This document shows, one piece after another, positions 37,159 to 49,702 of a DNA stretch of 64,000 nucleotides. The stretch is taken from the NCBI RefSeq assembly GCF_001653235.2, contig NC_035796.1:744001-808000 (forward strand), written 5' to 3'. A program made the position numbers and the translations under genes. The notes beneath the pieces are model-generated. The model ran no database searches. It had not been told where the DNA came from and was given only the letters and a program-made list of their open reading frames with translations. The DNA is from Pochonia chlamydosporia 170 (taxonomy: Eukaryota > Ascomycota > Sordariomycetes > Hypocreales > Clavicipitaceae). Each line of letters starts with the position of its first letter. Position 1 is the first letter of the stretch.

Positions 37159-39243
37159 AATGAAGCTTAGCATATGTGAGACGATGCGTTGGGAGCGTCA
37201 ACTGGAAGGCCACGGGTTCGTGACCCGACCCGACTTCCATGTATTATACAGCTGAATAGAACTGGAAAGATTAATGGTAGTCATTTATGTGCGCCTCAAT
37301 CCTGCGCCCACTTTGGAAGATTTTGTGTGTGTACGTCTTATGACTAGATTCGGTCTATTCTAAATTGTAGTACACACTGTACACCCCTTGCTTGCCACAA
37401 TTGTTACGATACGAGATATTGTTCCATTTGGGTTGAGGCTTTACCAAACCTTAACGTGATATAGGAACCACCGGCCAAATACGTTGGGTTGCTCTTCCAT
37501 TTTGCCATTTGAGGTGAACCAGGCGGAATGATTCCAACGCTTACCCGGAGGTTGGATCTATGAATGGATGACAGTGACTGTAAGGTCGATACACTGAATC
37601 GCCTACGTGGTTCAGCATGGCCGCTATTCTCGCACACTTGTAAACTGTGTGAAAGTAAAGTTTGGATTTGTTAGTGTCTTGATTGGGAAGTGCATATCGT
37701 CGAAACAGTACAGCAACGGAATCACTGTCGATGGATGCAGACAGATGACTACATTTCCACACGTATGCTATGGAAGTACCAGTTTACGATTAATCGCGGT
37801 TGGGGGGAACTCAATCTGGTATCACCAAATTGCAAAAGGCACTTAAAGCAGATTTGCGTTTGCAGCGGCCCTCCTTCGTAACATGGAAGGAGGCAAGCAC
37901 TTAACACTTCCCTTTGTACCCCGTAAGTACGGAATTGCTACCTGGGTAGATATTCGCTTGGCATGGCCTTTTTAGTGACAAGGTAATGAAATTTTTGGAT
38001 GGCACTCGGTGATTTGTAGTGAAGATCAGTCACCCCTAGCTCCAAGGACGAAAGTTGTGATGAATGGCGTGTGTCGGGCGTCGGGCGTCGGTCTGTCGGC
38101 ATAGCGGAAGTCGGGTGGTCTTGGGAGATGGTTGATGGCGACATTTTACTGTCTGGCGCGACAATTAACGAGAAGAGATACTGCACTAGCTGTATCGCAC
38201 AGAATATGTACAGTACCGGTAGGTACCAGTACAAAATACAGTACAGTACTTACGGTATTATAATGACTGTCGAGGAATGAAGAAAGACTTGCCGTGGTGC
38301 GTGCAAACATTGTTGTAGCAAAAGTGCTGTACTCAAAGTCATGACAACTGGGTGATGTACCTAGGCAGGTAGACATAAGATTTGGCTAGATGTTGGCAAA
38401 GCACCTGGACATGGAAACAAAAGGCCAACTGTTTTTCCACGCCTACGTTCAATGTTCCTACTGCACATCAGCCGTAGTGCATGTGTAGAGAGTCTCGTAA
38501 GTACTACTCCATGGTCTGGTCAATGGAACAGACTCGACTCTCAGACTCCTGCCTGTGCCTTGGATCCTGGCTGCTCAAGTGGATGGCAGGATGGCCGGCG
38601 CCGATGGCCCACGGCACTGACATCGGACCACCGCAAATCCAGCGAGGGAAATTTGTAATGTGCGATCTCGCAATCGCCCCCAGTGCATACTTGGAAGCGC
38701 TAAACGATCACGCAATCCTGGGAAAAATGATTACTATGCGGGGAATGGAGCCAGAGGGGCGGCTGCAGACTCAAAGTGAGAGCCACTCGAGCCACCAGAC
38801 TCATTGAGCTACAAGCCGTCCATCCAGTTTGGGCACTTGACTGCCAAACTGCGTATGCTGCAAGCATTGGAGGCACGGCCAGACCCTCCGTCTACAGTCC
38901 AATGTCCAATGATGAGCAGCTGCCATGTGGGAGGCTGCGAGCTTTTTCTGGGTCTTGCCGGCTCCACAGGTTATTGCCCACCGAGCATATGATGGAATAT
39001 CTGGTGGTGGGAAGACACAACGTCTCGTCTTCACCCGCTGGCAGCATTGAATCATGCTATTAAAGTCTTGAACAGTACTTACCAGACTGTACAGTACAGT
39101 ATTGCACAGCACTATACGTCTTGGGCGATTCCGGCGTAAGACCCCGGTCATGCTTCCGCCCTAGTCAAGACTCAAGAGCCCATTGTGCCCATTGCTATCC
39201 GAGACTCTTCTTTTTCTGTATTTCTCCCACTCTCCGACTGCAA
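37159..39243. other. Intergenic, 2.1 kb, no gene recognised
   Basis: Upstream flank of MET5. Short frames on both strands (for example 37938-38234 minus, 38481-38807 plus) have no recognisable domain or splice support. One CCTAGG repeat near 38357 and scattered CCAGAC words occur. Repeated CAGTACAGTA-type words lie around 38210-38260 and 39075-39110. Confidence 0.5.
38357..38371. repeat. GTACCTAGGCAGGTAG repeat
   Basis: Copy with one substitution in the right arm (GGCAGG). Confidence 0.5.
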
Positions 39244-42200
39244 ATGTCGTTTCTCTTCAGGCAAACTCAAGACTCTGGCTCTGGAGAAGACAGGATGGAT
39301 GCGTCTCACCACATTCGGACACCAGAGGAGGCTGGTAAGTGCTATACACTATACGCATACTTCCTAGCCTTTGCCTCCCAGCGAAGGCATTGCCGACTTA
39401 CATCATAAACGCAATCTTCGTTCCCTTGTGACCCAAACATTTTGGCCGCTTGCGACCCGACTTATCACCTCTACCCAGCATGAAGAATCTGAGACACTAG
39501 CTGGTTCATGGATGCTGACTCTGATTGCCTCCATCTATAGTCGCCAGAATCGCCTACCTCTCCAGCGATGTCATTCTGTCTGTCCAGCCATCCCTGGCCA
39601 CAGATTCCGAGTTCTCAACTCATCTCAAGCGATTCGCCAGTCGCCACGACCCTGGCTTAGTTGCTTCTAGCCCGAACGCTGTGCCGAATGTAAGATGACT
39701 ACAGAATTGCACATCCTGCCCCCCCCCCCCCCCCCCCAAAACTTTCCTCGTGCAATCTGTCTAACGCCAGTTTTTGATAGGTTCAATCAATTCGACACAA
39801 TGCTGACCCTTTGCTATCCGTGTACTCGCCAATCCGCTCTGGAAAATTGGTGTCCATTACTGCATCGTCGACTATACTGCTACCTGCAGTATCCCATCTA
39901 TACAAGCTCGCCAACTATCCTGTTGTCCTTCATGTGTCCCTGCAACCCCGGAAGCATGCAGATTATTCGTCCATCACCGCCATCCGTAACGCCGGCTGGA
40001 CATTTTTGCAATCCGAGACCCTGCAAGAGGCACAAGATATGGCCATAACTGCCCATGCACTAGCAGTCCGCACGGGAAAGGCTGTCGTTCACTTCTTTGC
40101 GCCGGGAGCATCGATCAATGACAAACCTATATCCATTGAGGACACAGGTATTTTGAGAGATATTCTTGACATTGAAAGCGTTCGCCGCTTCCAAGCCGGG
40201 CAAGTCTCCGTAGCCGGTATCTATGCCGACGATGGCCATGTTGCTGTCTCATCCGACCACCCAGAAGCCATTGCAAACGGAAATGTTTCCAGACACGCCG
40301 CGCTTCAGCCGCCGCCCAGCGCCGATGCCTCCAAAGCTACCTCGGCGGGCACTTCTATCAAATCTAGTGAGGCATCCACCCCTGTCGCACCATCCTCTGT
40401 CGCGACTACGGTTGAGGCTCTACCTCCCCAGGTTTCTTCTGAAGATATTTACACTTGCGCAGCTCGCATTTGGTCCCAGATCAAGACTGCATTAGGCAGG
40501 GAGTACGCTGCCTTTGAATACACCGGCCCAGCAAAGGCTGAGAATTGTTTACTCGTATTCGGATCCGACACTGGCTCTTTCGCAGAAGCTGTGGATAATG
40601 CCAAGGCTGATGAAATCTTCGCCAACGTGGGAATCTTAACCCCGCGCTTATATCGTCCCTGGATCGGCTCTAAACTGGTGGAATCTATCCCAACTTCTGT
40701 CAAACGAATTGCTGTGTTGGAACAAATCCATAGAGCCACCACGAAATGGGGCCCCGTGTTGATAGATGTTCTCTCGTCCGTCAACCGCGGCCCTGGAAAC
40801 GTGGAGGCAATCGTTGGATATCAGCTGGGTTACATCGCCCCGACGACGACGACACAGGCTCTGAGAGGCATTGTTCAAAATCTCACTTTAGACAAGCCTG
40901 TTCAAAATTTGGAGGTCGGAGTCAAGACGATTCCAGAGCAAGCTGCTGGCTACGAGCTAGATAAGCCGCAGTTAGAGAATGCCTATTCCAAAATCTTAGA
41001 CCAGGTCTTTGGAGACAGGATGTATATCTCCAATGCCCTGCAATCCAAAAATACTGGGGTTTCTGAGTCTATTTCCGCTAGCCCCGAATTCGGATTCGGG
41101 TCACTCTTGGCTCGCAAGGAATACCGCACCAAATTTGTATCAGAAGTGAAGGATGCAGCAAGTAATGGTGCCTTCGAGTCAGACGAGCCCAAGAGTTGGT
41201 TGGCACGATGGGCTGTGCATGCCAATGATGGAGCCAAAGCGGAGGACATTGGCGACAACGTGGTTTCAAGGTTGGAAGCTGATGGCTCTTCTCTAGCCAA
41301 AGAGCTTCTAACCAGACGCAACCTCTTTCGTAAGGAATCCCTATGGCTGATGGGCTCGGACTCTTGGGCATACGACCTCGGAAACTCGGGAGTTCATCAT
41401 GTTCTCGCCTCCGGCGAAAACGTCAACATGCTCATCATAGATTCTACGCCTTACTCAGAAAATTCTACCCCGGACCCGGTCCGCAGAAAGAAGGACATTG
41501 GCCTCTACGCTATGAATTTTGGCAATGTCTATGTAGCATCGACAGCCGTGTACAGCTCGTACACGCAGGTATTGCAGGCATTATTAGAGGCCGACAAGTT
41601 CAATGGCCCTTCAGTTGTCTTGGCTTATCTCCCTTACTATGGTGAAACCGATTCTCCACTCACTGTACTTCAAGAGACGAAGAAGGCTGTGGATGTCGGC
41701 TACTGGCCATTATATCGATGGAACCCAGACAACGAACGCAAAGGCGAGCCGAATTTTTCCCTAGACTCTGAGGTCGTGAAGCAGGAACTGAAGACGTTCC
41801 TGGCGAGGGACAACCAACTCACCCAGTTGATGAAAAGAGAACCCAAGTTTGCTGCTGCCTTGGCACAGGACTTCGGAACTGAGGTGCGAGCTCAGCAAAA
41901 GAGGAAGGCGAAGGATGCGTACAATCAATTGCTGGAAGGCCTACTTGGCGCACCACTCACAATTCTTTTCGCCTCTGATAATGGAAATGCTGCTTCCGTT
42001 GCCAAGCGGCTTGGCAACCGGGGAAGGGCTCGGGGATTGAAAACGACTGTGCTGGCTATGGAGGATTATCCGCTGGAGGATCTGCCACGCGAGGAAAACA
42101 TTATTTTTATTACTTCCACAGCTGGCCAGGGAGAGTTTCCTCAGAATGGCTTACCATTCTGGGATGGTATCAAAGACAACACTGATTTGGATTTAGCCAC

Positions 42201-44264
42201 CGTGAACTTTTCTGTCTTCGGCCTTGGCGACAGCCATTATTGGCCTCGAAAGGAGGACAGAATTTTCTATAATAAGCCCGCAAAAGACCTTGATCGAGTT
42301 CTTGGAAATTTCGGAGGCAGACGCTTTGTTGAGGTCGGCCTTGGTGATGACCAGGATCCAGATGGCTATCAAACTGGTTACCAGGAATGGGAACCCAAGG
42401 TTTGGCAGGCTTTAGGAGTGGACAAAGTTGAGGGCCTCCCAGAAGAACCTCCTCCAATCACGAATGAAGACATCAAGATTGCGTCGAACTATCTTCGAGG
42501 CACGATTTTGGAAGGACTCAAAGACACATCCACTGGTGCCATATCCGCTTCTGACCAACAGCTTACCAAGTTTCACGGAACATACATGCAAGACGACAGG
42601 GATGTTCGGGATGAACGAAAGGCCCAAGGCTTGGAGCCCGCATATTCTTTCATGATTCGATGCCGACTACCTGGTGGGGTCGCGACACCAAAGCAATGGG
42701 TCCAGATGGACGATATCAGCACAACCTTGGGCAATGAAACTATGAAGCTGACCACCAGGCAGACCTTCCAGTTTCATGGTGTGGTGAAGGGCAAGTTAAA
42801 GCCAGCAATGCAGGCTATCAACCGTGCACTTATGACCACCATCGCTGCTTGCGGTGATGTCAACCGAAATGTCATGTGCAGTTCTCTTCCGACTGAATCA
42901 CGGTATCAGAAGCAAGTGCATGCATGCTCTCAAAAGATCAGTGATCACCTTCTCCCATCCACTAATGCCTATCATGAAATTTGGCTCACGGATGATGATG
43001 ATAAGAAAACTCAAATTGCTGGCGAGGCAGTTCAAGATTTTGAGCCGCTTTACGGGCCAACGTATCTTCCCCGAAAATTTAAGATTACAATTGCCATCCC
43101 CCCTCACAACGATACTGATGTATACGCGCACGATATCGGCCTAATTGCTATTAAGGGTGCTGACGGAAATCTCGAAGGGTTTAATGTTCTAGCAGGCGGC
43201 GGCATGGGAGCAACCCATAACAACAAGAAGACGTATCCACAAACTGGCCGTATGATGGGTTTCTGCACCGCAGAAGAAGTTCACATTGCATGTGAGAAGA
43301 TCATGCTTGTCCAGAGGGATCATGGTGATCGTAAGAACCGGAAGCACGCGCGACTCAAGTATACTATTGATGACATGGGAGTTGATGTTTTCCGTGGCAA
43401 GGTTGAGGAACTTTGGGGCAAGAGATTCGGCAAAGAACGGGCCTTTGAATTCAAGAGCAACGTTGACACTTTTGGCTGGCAAAGGGATGAGACGGGCCTT
43501 AATCACTTCACATTTTTCATCGAGAACGGTCGAATTGAAGACACACCTGATTTTCAGATGAAGTCGGGCTTGCGGGAAATTGCAAAGGTACACAAGGGGG
43601 AGTTCCGTCTAACAGGAAATCAACATCTTATTCTCAGTAACGTCAGAGACGAGGACGTTTCCACCATGAAATCACTCATGAAGAAGTTCAAACTGGACAA
43701 CGTTCAATTTTCCGGTCTCCGCCTCAGCTCGTCTGCTTGCGTCGCCTTCCCGACATGTGGACTGGCCATGGCAGAGTCGGAGAGATATCTGCCAGTTCTC
43801 ATTTCCAAATTGGAGTCATGCTTGGAGGAATGTGGCTTACGACAAGATTCTATCGTCATGCGAATGACTGGATGTCCAAATGGCTGCGCCAGACCATGGC
43901 TGGCAGAAGTAGCATTCGTCGGTAAGGCATATGGTGCCTATAACATGTATCTTGGCGGTGGATACCATGGACAGCGCCTAAACAAGCTCTATCGCTCCAG
44001 CATCAAGGAAGAAGAGATCTTGACCATCATGAAGCAACTCTTGAAGCGATATGCAGTGGAACGTGAGAACGATGAGAGGTTTGGGGACTTTTGTATTCGT
44101 GCCGGCATCATCAAAGCTACGACAGATGGGCAAAATTTCCACGATGATGTGAGTTCAGCTTCTGCATGCTCCACTGGAGTTGTTGTTCTTTTCTGTCTCG
44201 CGAATGGCAATATGCTAATGAACGTTTCTTATAGGTTGATGAAGAGGAATCAGATGACGATTAA
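39244..44264 (+). CDS. MET5: Sulfite reductase [NADPH] beta (hemoprotein) subunit, MET5/ECM17
   Basis: Reduces sulfite to sulfide with the flavoprotein alpha subunit (MET10) in sulfur assimilation; 1,545 residues. Exons 39244-39334, 39541-39689, 39781-44148 and 44235-44264. Joins give TPEEAVARIAYLSSDVILSVQ, NAVPNVQSIRHNADP and NFHDDVDEEESDDD at the C-terminus. The N-terminal third resembles pyruvate-ferredoxin oxidoreductase domains; a flavodoxin-like domain follows (LTILFASDNGNAASVAK, STAGQGEFP, FGLGDSHYW). The C-terminal half is the siroheme protein, with LTTRQTFQFHG and the four 4Fe-4S/siroheme cysteines in SACVAFPTCG and TGCPNGCARPW. An in-frame ATG at 39295 is the alternative start. The second intron contains a 19-nt poly-C run. 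Confidence 0.95.
39719..39737 (+). repeat. Poly-C tract of 19 nt in MET5 intron 2
   Basis: Uninterrupted C run, 43 bp before the exon 3 acceptor. Its length is likely unstable and also easy to misread in sequencing. Confidence 0.85.
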
Positions 44265-44824
44265 ACTATGCCTCGAAGAATGTAGGCATGTAAACAGGTT
44301 ATTTTGGGTAATAGAGATTTCTCCTTGCTTAGGGTTTTGAAAAGTACAGGATATTTTGCCGTGTATTTAGAACACAGGCAGAGTGAGACGAGGTTGAGAA
44401 TACATTTGCTTTCTTACTTCTGGTACATCAAGACAACTTTTCCACGCGCCTTCACAGCGAGACTGGGCAAGGGAGCTCGCTCCACGACGACCATACAGCC
44501 GGCATAATAATTGCCAGGTGGTTTTAAACGCTAGAACTAGTTTAAAATGTACGAACGCCGAAATGAGGCTTCCCGTAGGGCTCTCACGGTATTGTCTCGC
44601 GGTCATCAAAACATCCATTATCAACATTTCATCGTACAAGAGCCCTTCATATCCTTCCAATCTCAATCCGCCTTTGCTCCCATTCCGGGACTAATATTTC
44701 TGGTATATACGAGTGTTTCTTTCTATCGTCCAGATGAAGACAAGTCAAAGAGAAAATACGATATTGGTATAAACATATAGATGCAAACAATTCCGTGCAG
44801 ACAAGCTGATGGGTCCGGGGCTGC
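44265..44824. other. Intergenic, 560 bp between convergent MET5 and chitin synthase
   Basis: 3' flanks only. No gene-like frame with support. Confidence 0.55.
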
Positions 44825-47800
44825 CTAGCTCTTCAAGCTGCTTCCAACGCTGCTTACTTTCTCACTTATCTTGCTTCCAAAACCGCCCATCCAGGATGGA
44901 ATCTTAACATTCATCCGTATTCTGCCTTCCACCACAATGTTGACTACATTGATAATGGCGAATGTTGTGGAGCCAAGCGCTCGGAAAATAGCCAACGAAG
45001 CTACACTCCACAAAATAAATCGGAGATAGAAGTTGTCACCAATTCCTTTGTTGCTGTAGATTTCGGAAACAGCCATTGCAAGTATACCATTCGCAATCAT
45101 CCAGGTGACTACCATGTATGTTCGCACACTCTTATAGTAGTCCTCTTGCATTTGTGCTTCGCTCACGGGCGACTCTGCAACAGCAAGGCGGTCACGCAGG
45201 TTCCTCAGTGCCTCGTCATAGCCGCTGTCAATGTCAAGCTGCTCACTTGGCATTTCGAGTTCAACGGTTTGGCCTTTGCCAACGGCACCGCCAAGGTCTG
45301 TTTTCATCACATTGTCGCCCTTTGTCCCCCAAGTAACATCATGTGTGTTACAAAAGGCATAGACTTGTAGAGTGCAGATATAGCTCGGAAGAAGCAAGAA
45401 GTACTGCAATGACGATGTGAACATGTGCCAGGGCTCCAAGTAGAGAAAGGACATGACGAAATATAGTCCAATCGTGGATGCCATTGATACTATAAGATTT
45501 GTGAAAACATTATTGCCGATTGCCAGGTCCTGGCTTTTGCTTGTGAGTTGTCGAACAACGATATAGATGCAGGCAAAGCTGGTGTATGTCATGATGACAC
45601 CATATATGATCATACTGGCCAAGTAGAGTTTCTTGGCCCCTTGAGGTCTATTGCCGAGTGATAGAATGAATTGTGTCGCAATTAGTAGCACACATGTGTA
45701 TCTCAAGATGGTGAAAATCACGCTGCCAATGTTGTGACCGAAAGGATCGACAGCTTTGTCCGTTAAACCACCGGCAACGAAGTAGAACGTGAGGTAGAAG
45801 TTGGCGAGTGAAAAGTATGTGAAGAGCAGCTGAACAAACTGATACACAAACTCAATATAGAGCAGAATCTTGCGTGCAATGGTATGATCCGTGGCGAGAA
45901 TTTGACGGAACTGAACCAGAGAATAAACGGCGGCGAAGAATGCGCCGTTAAGCCAACGTCGACGCTGGGAAATAAACTCCGGCACAGCATCTAAGAAATT
46001 GTAAGTATTCTTCCTGTACTAATGATGACATAGGCTGAAGCCAGAAGTAATGGAATGGAAGGAAGATGGGTGAAAGTAGGGCAAAGGGGGGATTAGACCA
46101 GACAATACGACTTACCCGGGACATCCGTCTCCCCTGTGCAGCTTTTCACGTATTTGAGCACCCATCTTTCGCCTCGCTTTGCAACTAGTTCCCAGCACAG
46201 AATGCGGTCCTCGGCTAAGTACATGTTGGCTGTGAAGACATCGGCGTGTTGTCCATGGAGAGTTTCGCCTTTGAAATACTGACTAAGCGGTCCATGACCA
46301 GTCTCGTCATTTTGCAAGGCGTGATACCGATAGGCACTCAGGGCACCGGGAAGGACAGTGATGTAACCAAACACTGATTCCAGTGGTTTGTCGAGAATAT
46401 TTGACAGCTTGTACTCAAAATTCTGTGAGGCAACCAAAGGGTTCAACAAGTTTGACCCGAGTTTCCCTTTCATGGCTTTAATCTCGCCGCATGCACCGGC
46501 GACATTTGAATCGGTGTCGAATGCCTTCCAGAGATGATATAACGAGTTGCCTCCAGGGCGAGTTCCTACGTCAAGCAGAATGCAGACGTTTGGATTTAAT
46601 GCTTTTCCAAATGCGTTAAAAAACCAGCGGTGCGAATTCAATTTGCGAGAATTCTTTTCCTTGAGGCAGAAGATGAGCTGGCAAGGCACGATACCCTTCT
46701 CGGCGCCCTTGAACTTGAGGTCAGCGTCTAATGAGACTTGAGTTGTGTATTCGTACACGTGAGCCTGCACAGCACGATTGTTGACGTAATTTTTAGCAAT
46801 ACCATGCTGATAAACGCCCATGGCTGCCAAGGCATCTAGTGTACGTGGGTGAATCTTTTCCCGACCGTCCGAGATGATGCACACAACGATTTTTTGCCAG
46901 CCATTCTCACCCCAGGTTCTTGAGCGAGACCGAGAACAGAAATGAGAGATATTCTTCATAACAGCATGCATTGTCCTTGTGAAGCAAATTTCATCTTCGT
47001 TGTACATGGTGATGCAGATAAACAGCTCCGTCTCGCGAGCTGTTCTGCCTATGCATTGTCGCAAATTGTAGCCCCTATCGACAAAGTCGTCGGGATCACA
47101 AGTTACCGCCGTGTATCTCATGTGTGTGAACTCAACCTCGCTGCGACGAGGAAGAAAGCTGTATAATATGGTAGGAATTTTGCACTCCAGGACCAACTCT
47201 CCGTTGATGAGCTGGACCTCCTTTTTCGACATTTGAGGCGCCCGGACTCCTCTACGTTCTTGAGCGCCATCTGGAGCTGGTCCATAGTGCTCGACCTTGT
47301 CGTAGTCATCTTCATCGTCGTTCAAAGTTTCTTGAGACCCCGACATGTAAGAGTCACGGTGGGTTGGTAGAGGACGAGAATCGCTCAAATCAGACTCTGG
47401 GCCAAAAACATCATCGCTCCCATCAAGAGGAATAGATACCGTGGCATCATCGGCAAAGGCTTGGGAGCTGCGGGCAGAATTCGAAAACAGCGGCGCAGGG
47501 GGTAAAGGGCGTCGAGGACTGCCTCCATACCGCGACGAAGGAGTTCCTGGTCGCGGGCTCCCGTTGAGATCTGATGGTTCATAGGAGACACTGGATGGCG
47601 GCGGTCGCGAAAATTCGGACACTCTAGAGGATGGGGTCCAAGGTCGATGAGGAGAGGCGCTCTCCCTACTGGAAAAAGGGACGTAAGTTGAATCTGGAGG
47701 AGGCATACTTGGCGTCTCGTCAAGGACTGAACCCGATCGGGAGTGTGACGAAACAACGCTTGGCTGATATGTTCGTCTGGTAGTTCGTGGCCTAGGACAA

Positions 47801-47829
47801 GCACGAGGTGAGCTTCTGTGTTGATGCAT
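44825..47829 (-). CDS. Chitin synthase, division 1 (class I/II type)
   Basis: Plasma-membrane processive glycosyltransferase that makes chitin from UDP-GlcNAc; 959 residues. Minus-strand exons 47829-46116 and 45990-44825; the intron is 125 bp, phase 1, and joins [22 protein letters not shown]. The first ~200 residues are Ser/Pro/Arg-rich and probably disordered and phosphorylated. Catalytic marks: [56 protein letters not shown] and QRRRW at the start of exon 2. At least six membrane spans follow. The late block [15 protein letters not shown] with [20 protein letters not shown] is the class I/II pattern rather than class III; I cannot separate I from II with certainty. Convergent with MET5 and divergent from the invertase. 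Confidence 0.93.
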
Positions 47830-48941
47830 TTTTGTCGTCGCTATGACCTCGCAACACGGGCAAGTACGGCAGATGGATGGATGGTAACAAATATCATGCG
47901 GCTAGAAGCCTGAGGCGATCACTCGATGCCAGTTCAGGGAAACCGCGACCAATATAGGGGGAAGGCAAACAACAAAGGTATTGGGGTGGGCTCGGTGTTG
48001 AGTTGAGTTAAGTTGCTAGCAGCAGAGCAGCCAATAACGAGGTAAATTGGGTTCAAGTGCTAGTAGTGACGTCTTTTGCTGCGAAATCCACGAGGGTACA
48101 AAGAGTGCGGCTTATCGAACGACGTTGAAGAGCAAGAGCATCGGCTGTAGCAGGTTCGGGTCGATCACGGCATATGCGATCAATGCAGTACTAGACTACT
48201 TACGAGTGGTTGTCGATTGGCTCTTCGACCGATGTCAATAGCCTAACAGCAGCCGCATTCTGACCAGTCGGGGTGTCATGCTCGTCCTCATAGCTGGGGA
48301 GACTGTATTCCGGAGGCAGTGACGGCGTGCTTGGGCGATCCATTGTCCCAGCTGCCTGCTGCGATATTGGGAGAAAGGTGTTTGGAATGCGGGTTCCAAA
48401 AACAATAAGACGTTGTGGATACTTTGAGGTATGCGACTTGGAGAGAGCTGTTTACCTCGCCGTCGAGTGGGTAGCCTGAAGAAGATGAGAATGACGATCA
48501 ATAGAAACGGAACACAAATCCAAGGAGGAATCTCCTGGTAGAGTTGCTCCGAGAACCGTTGTTGCAACGAAAAGAGAAAATGAAAAAGAGGAAAATTGGC
48601 TGGCAGAGGCTGAAAAAGGTTGGAATCAAATCAGCAAAACACAGGTTTTGATGGTGTTGTGTTTGCCTTGAATGCAGTCTGGTCGGTGGTCTGTCCAACA
48701 GGCTGCGCAATAGTTTCCCACGCATGCATGCCCTTGACAACCTTGGGAGTCAATAGTCTATGTGGGTGGTGCTGTTGGCCCAGCAACCGGACACGTCACT
48801 GGTTCACGCAACATTCTCAAATTCTGAAGCCACCAATACCCCACCCTGAGCCTGAATGATGAACCGTTGTGGCTTAGCTTAGCGACCGCTGGAGGGCGAA
48901 CAAATATCAATTGCAGTACCGGCTCCATACCTCCATACATG

Positions 48942-48950
48942 TACTCCGTA
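48942..48950. repeat. TACTCCGTA motif
   Basis: Exact 9-mer copy in the chitin synthase / invertase spacer, immediately followed by CGCACCAGAC. Confidence 0.55.
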
Positions 48951-49117
48951 CGCACCAGACACTTTTGGTGTCCATGGCTGGTAGGTACTCCGGGTTTCGG
49001 AAAGTCACTGATTGGCCTGTGCGTGAAGCGCCATTGACCAAAGCTCGACCACTGAATTTATCCAAGAATTTCAAGCTGAATGAGATAATGATGATGATGA
49101 TGCAAAGGCACAGACGT

Positions 49118-49145
49118 CTAGGTACCTAGGTAGGTAGTAGGTAGG
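49118..49145. repeat. CTAGGTACCTAGGTAGG repeat tract
   Basis: Palindromic core followed by a GTAG tandem tail, the same architecture as the tract at 5121. Confidence 0.7.
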
Positions 49146-49435
49146 AAGGAAGGCACTCGTCGTCCATTCCCCCTACTCCAACTCAAATAACGACCGGCCA
49201 TTGATATTTGCGTCGGCCCGACAACTGACGAATGGCATCATGCCCTAAACAGTTTCGGTTCTCCACAGGGAAGACTCCGTGTCATTGATCACGAATCCTG
49301 CACAGAGTAAGCTTAGATCGGACACCAGACACAGGATGGAAGGAGGGTTAGGCCCGTTGAGGTACTCATGCCCCTCAGTGCACTGTTTTTTTGCACGCTT
49401 CTTGTTAGTGTCTACTTGACCATATGACGCATACA

Positions 49436-49454
49436 TACCTACCTAGGTAGGTAT
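49436..49454. repeat. TACCTACCTAGGTAGGTAT repeat
   Basis: Near-perfect 18-bp palindrome, about 250 bp before the invertase ATG. Confidence 0.75.
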
Positions 49455-49477
49455 ACTCTGCTGTGTACGCTATATAC

Positions 49478-49483
49478 CTGGGG
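49478..49483 (+). promoter_or_regulatory. Candidate CreA site (CTGGGG)
   Basis: Matches the SYGGRG consensus of the fungal carbon-catabolite repressor CreA/Cre1, 220 bp before the invertase. A short degenerate consensus, so weak on its own. Confidence 0.3.
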
Positions 49484-49548
49484 CTTCGAGGAATATGGTT
49501 TGCGGTTAAAACTGTCTGCCAGCGAATCCAGTTTTGCCCAAGATCGAC

Positions 49549-49554
49549 GCGGGG
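49549..49554 (+). promoter_or_regulatory. Candidate CreA site (GCGGGG)
   Basis: Second SYGGRG match, 149 bp before the invertase ATG. Paired sites within about 70 bp fit glucose repression of a sucrose-using enzyme. Confidence 0.35.
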
Positions 49555-49578
49555 GCCGAAAGCGTCAATGTTATCTAA

Positions 49579-49584
49579 TATAAA
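49579..49584 (+). promoter_or_regulatory. Candidate TATA box (TATAAA)
   Basis: TATAAA 119 bp before the invertase ATG. It would place transcription start near 49610. Confidence 0.4.
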
Positions 49585-49702
49585 GATCTACCTGGGTGGT
49601 TGAACGTCGGATCCTCTATTCACGGACATCGAGTCTACCTGCTTCTTCTAGAGTCCGGGTAGATATTACTCTTATTCCGTTCGCTCATCTCGCAGCTCCA
49701 AC

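Larger units (their letters stand above)
47830..49702. promoter_or_regulatory. Long divergent region between chitin synthase and invertase
   Basis: 1.87 kb. It holds one TACTCCGTA (48942-48950), two CCTAGG repeats and an (ATG)n microsatellite (about 49087-49102). A hydrophobic minus-strand frame at 48235-48567 lacks an ATG and is not called. Candidate CreA and TATA elements lie in the last 225 bp before the invertase. Confidence 0.5.

Noticed and set aside
48235..48567. Hydrophobic 110-codon minus-strand frame
   Set aside because: Starts at TTG, lies in the chitin synthase promoter region, and has no family or splice support.
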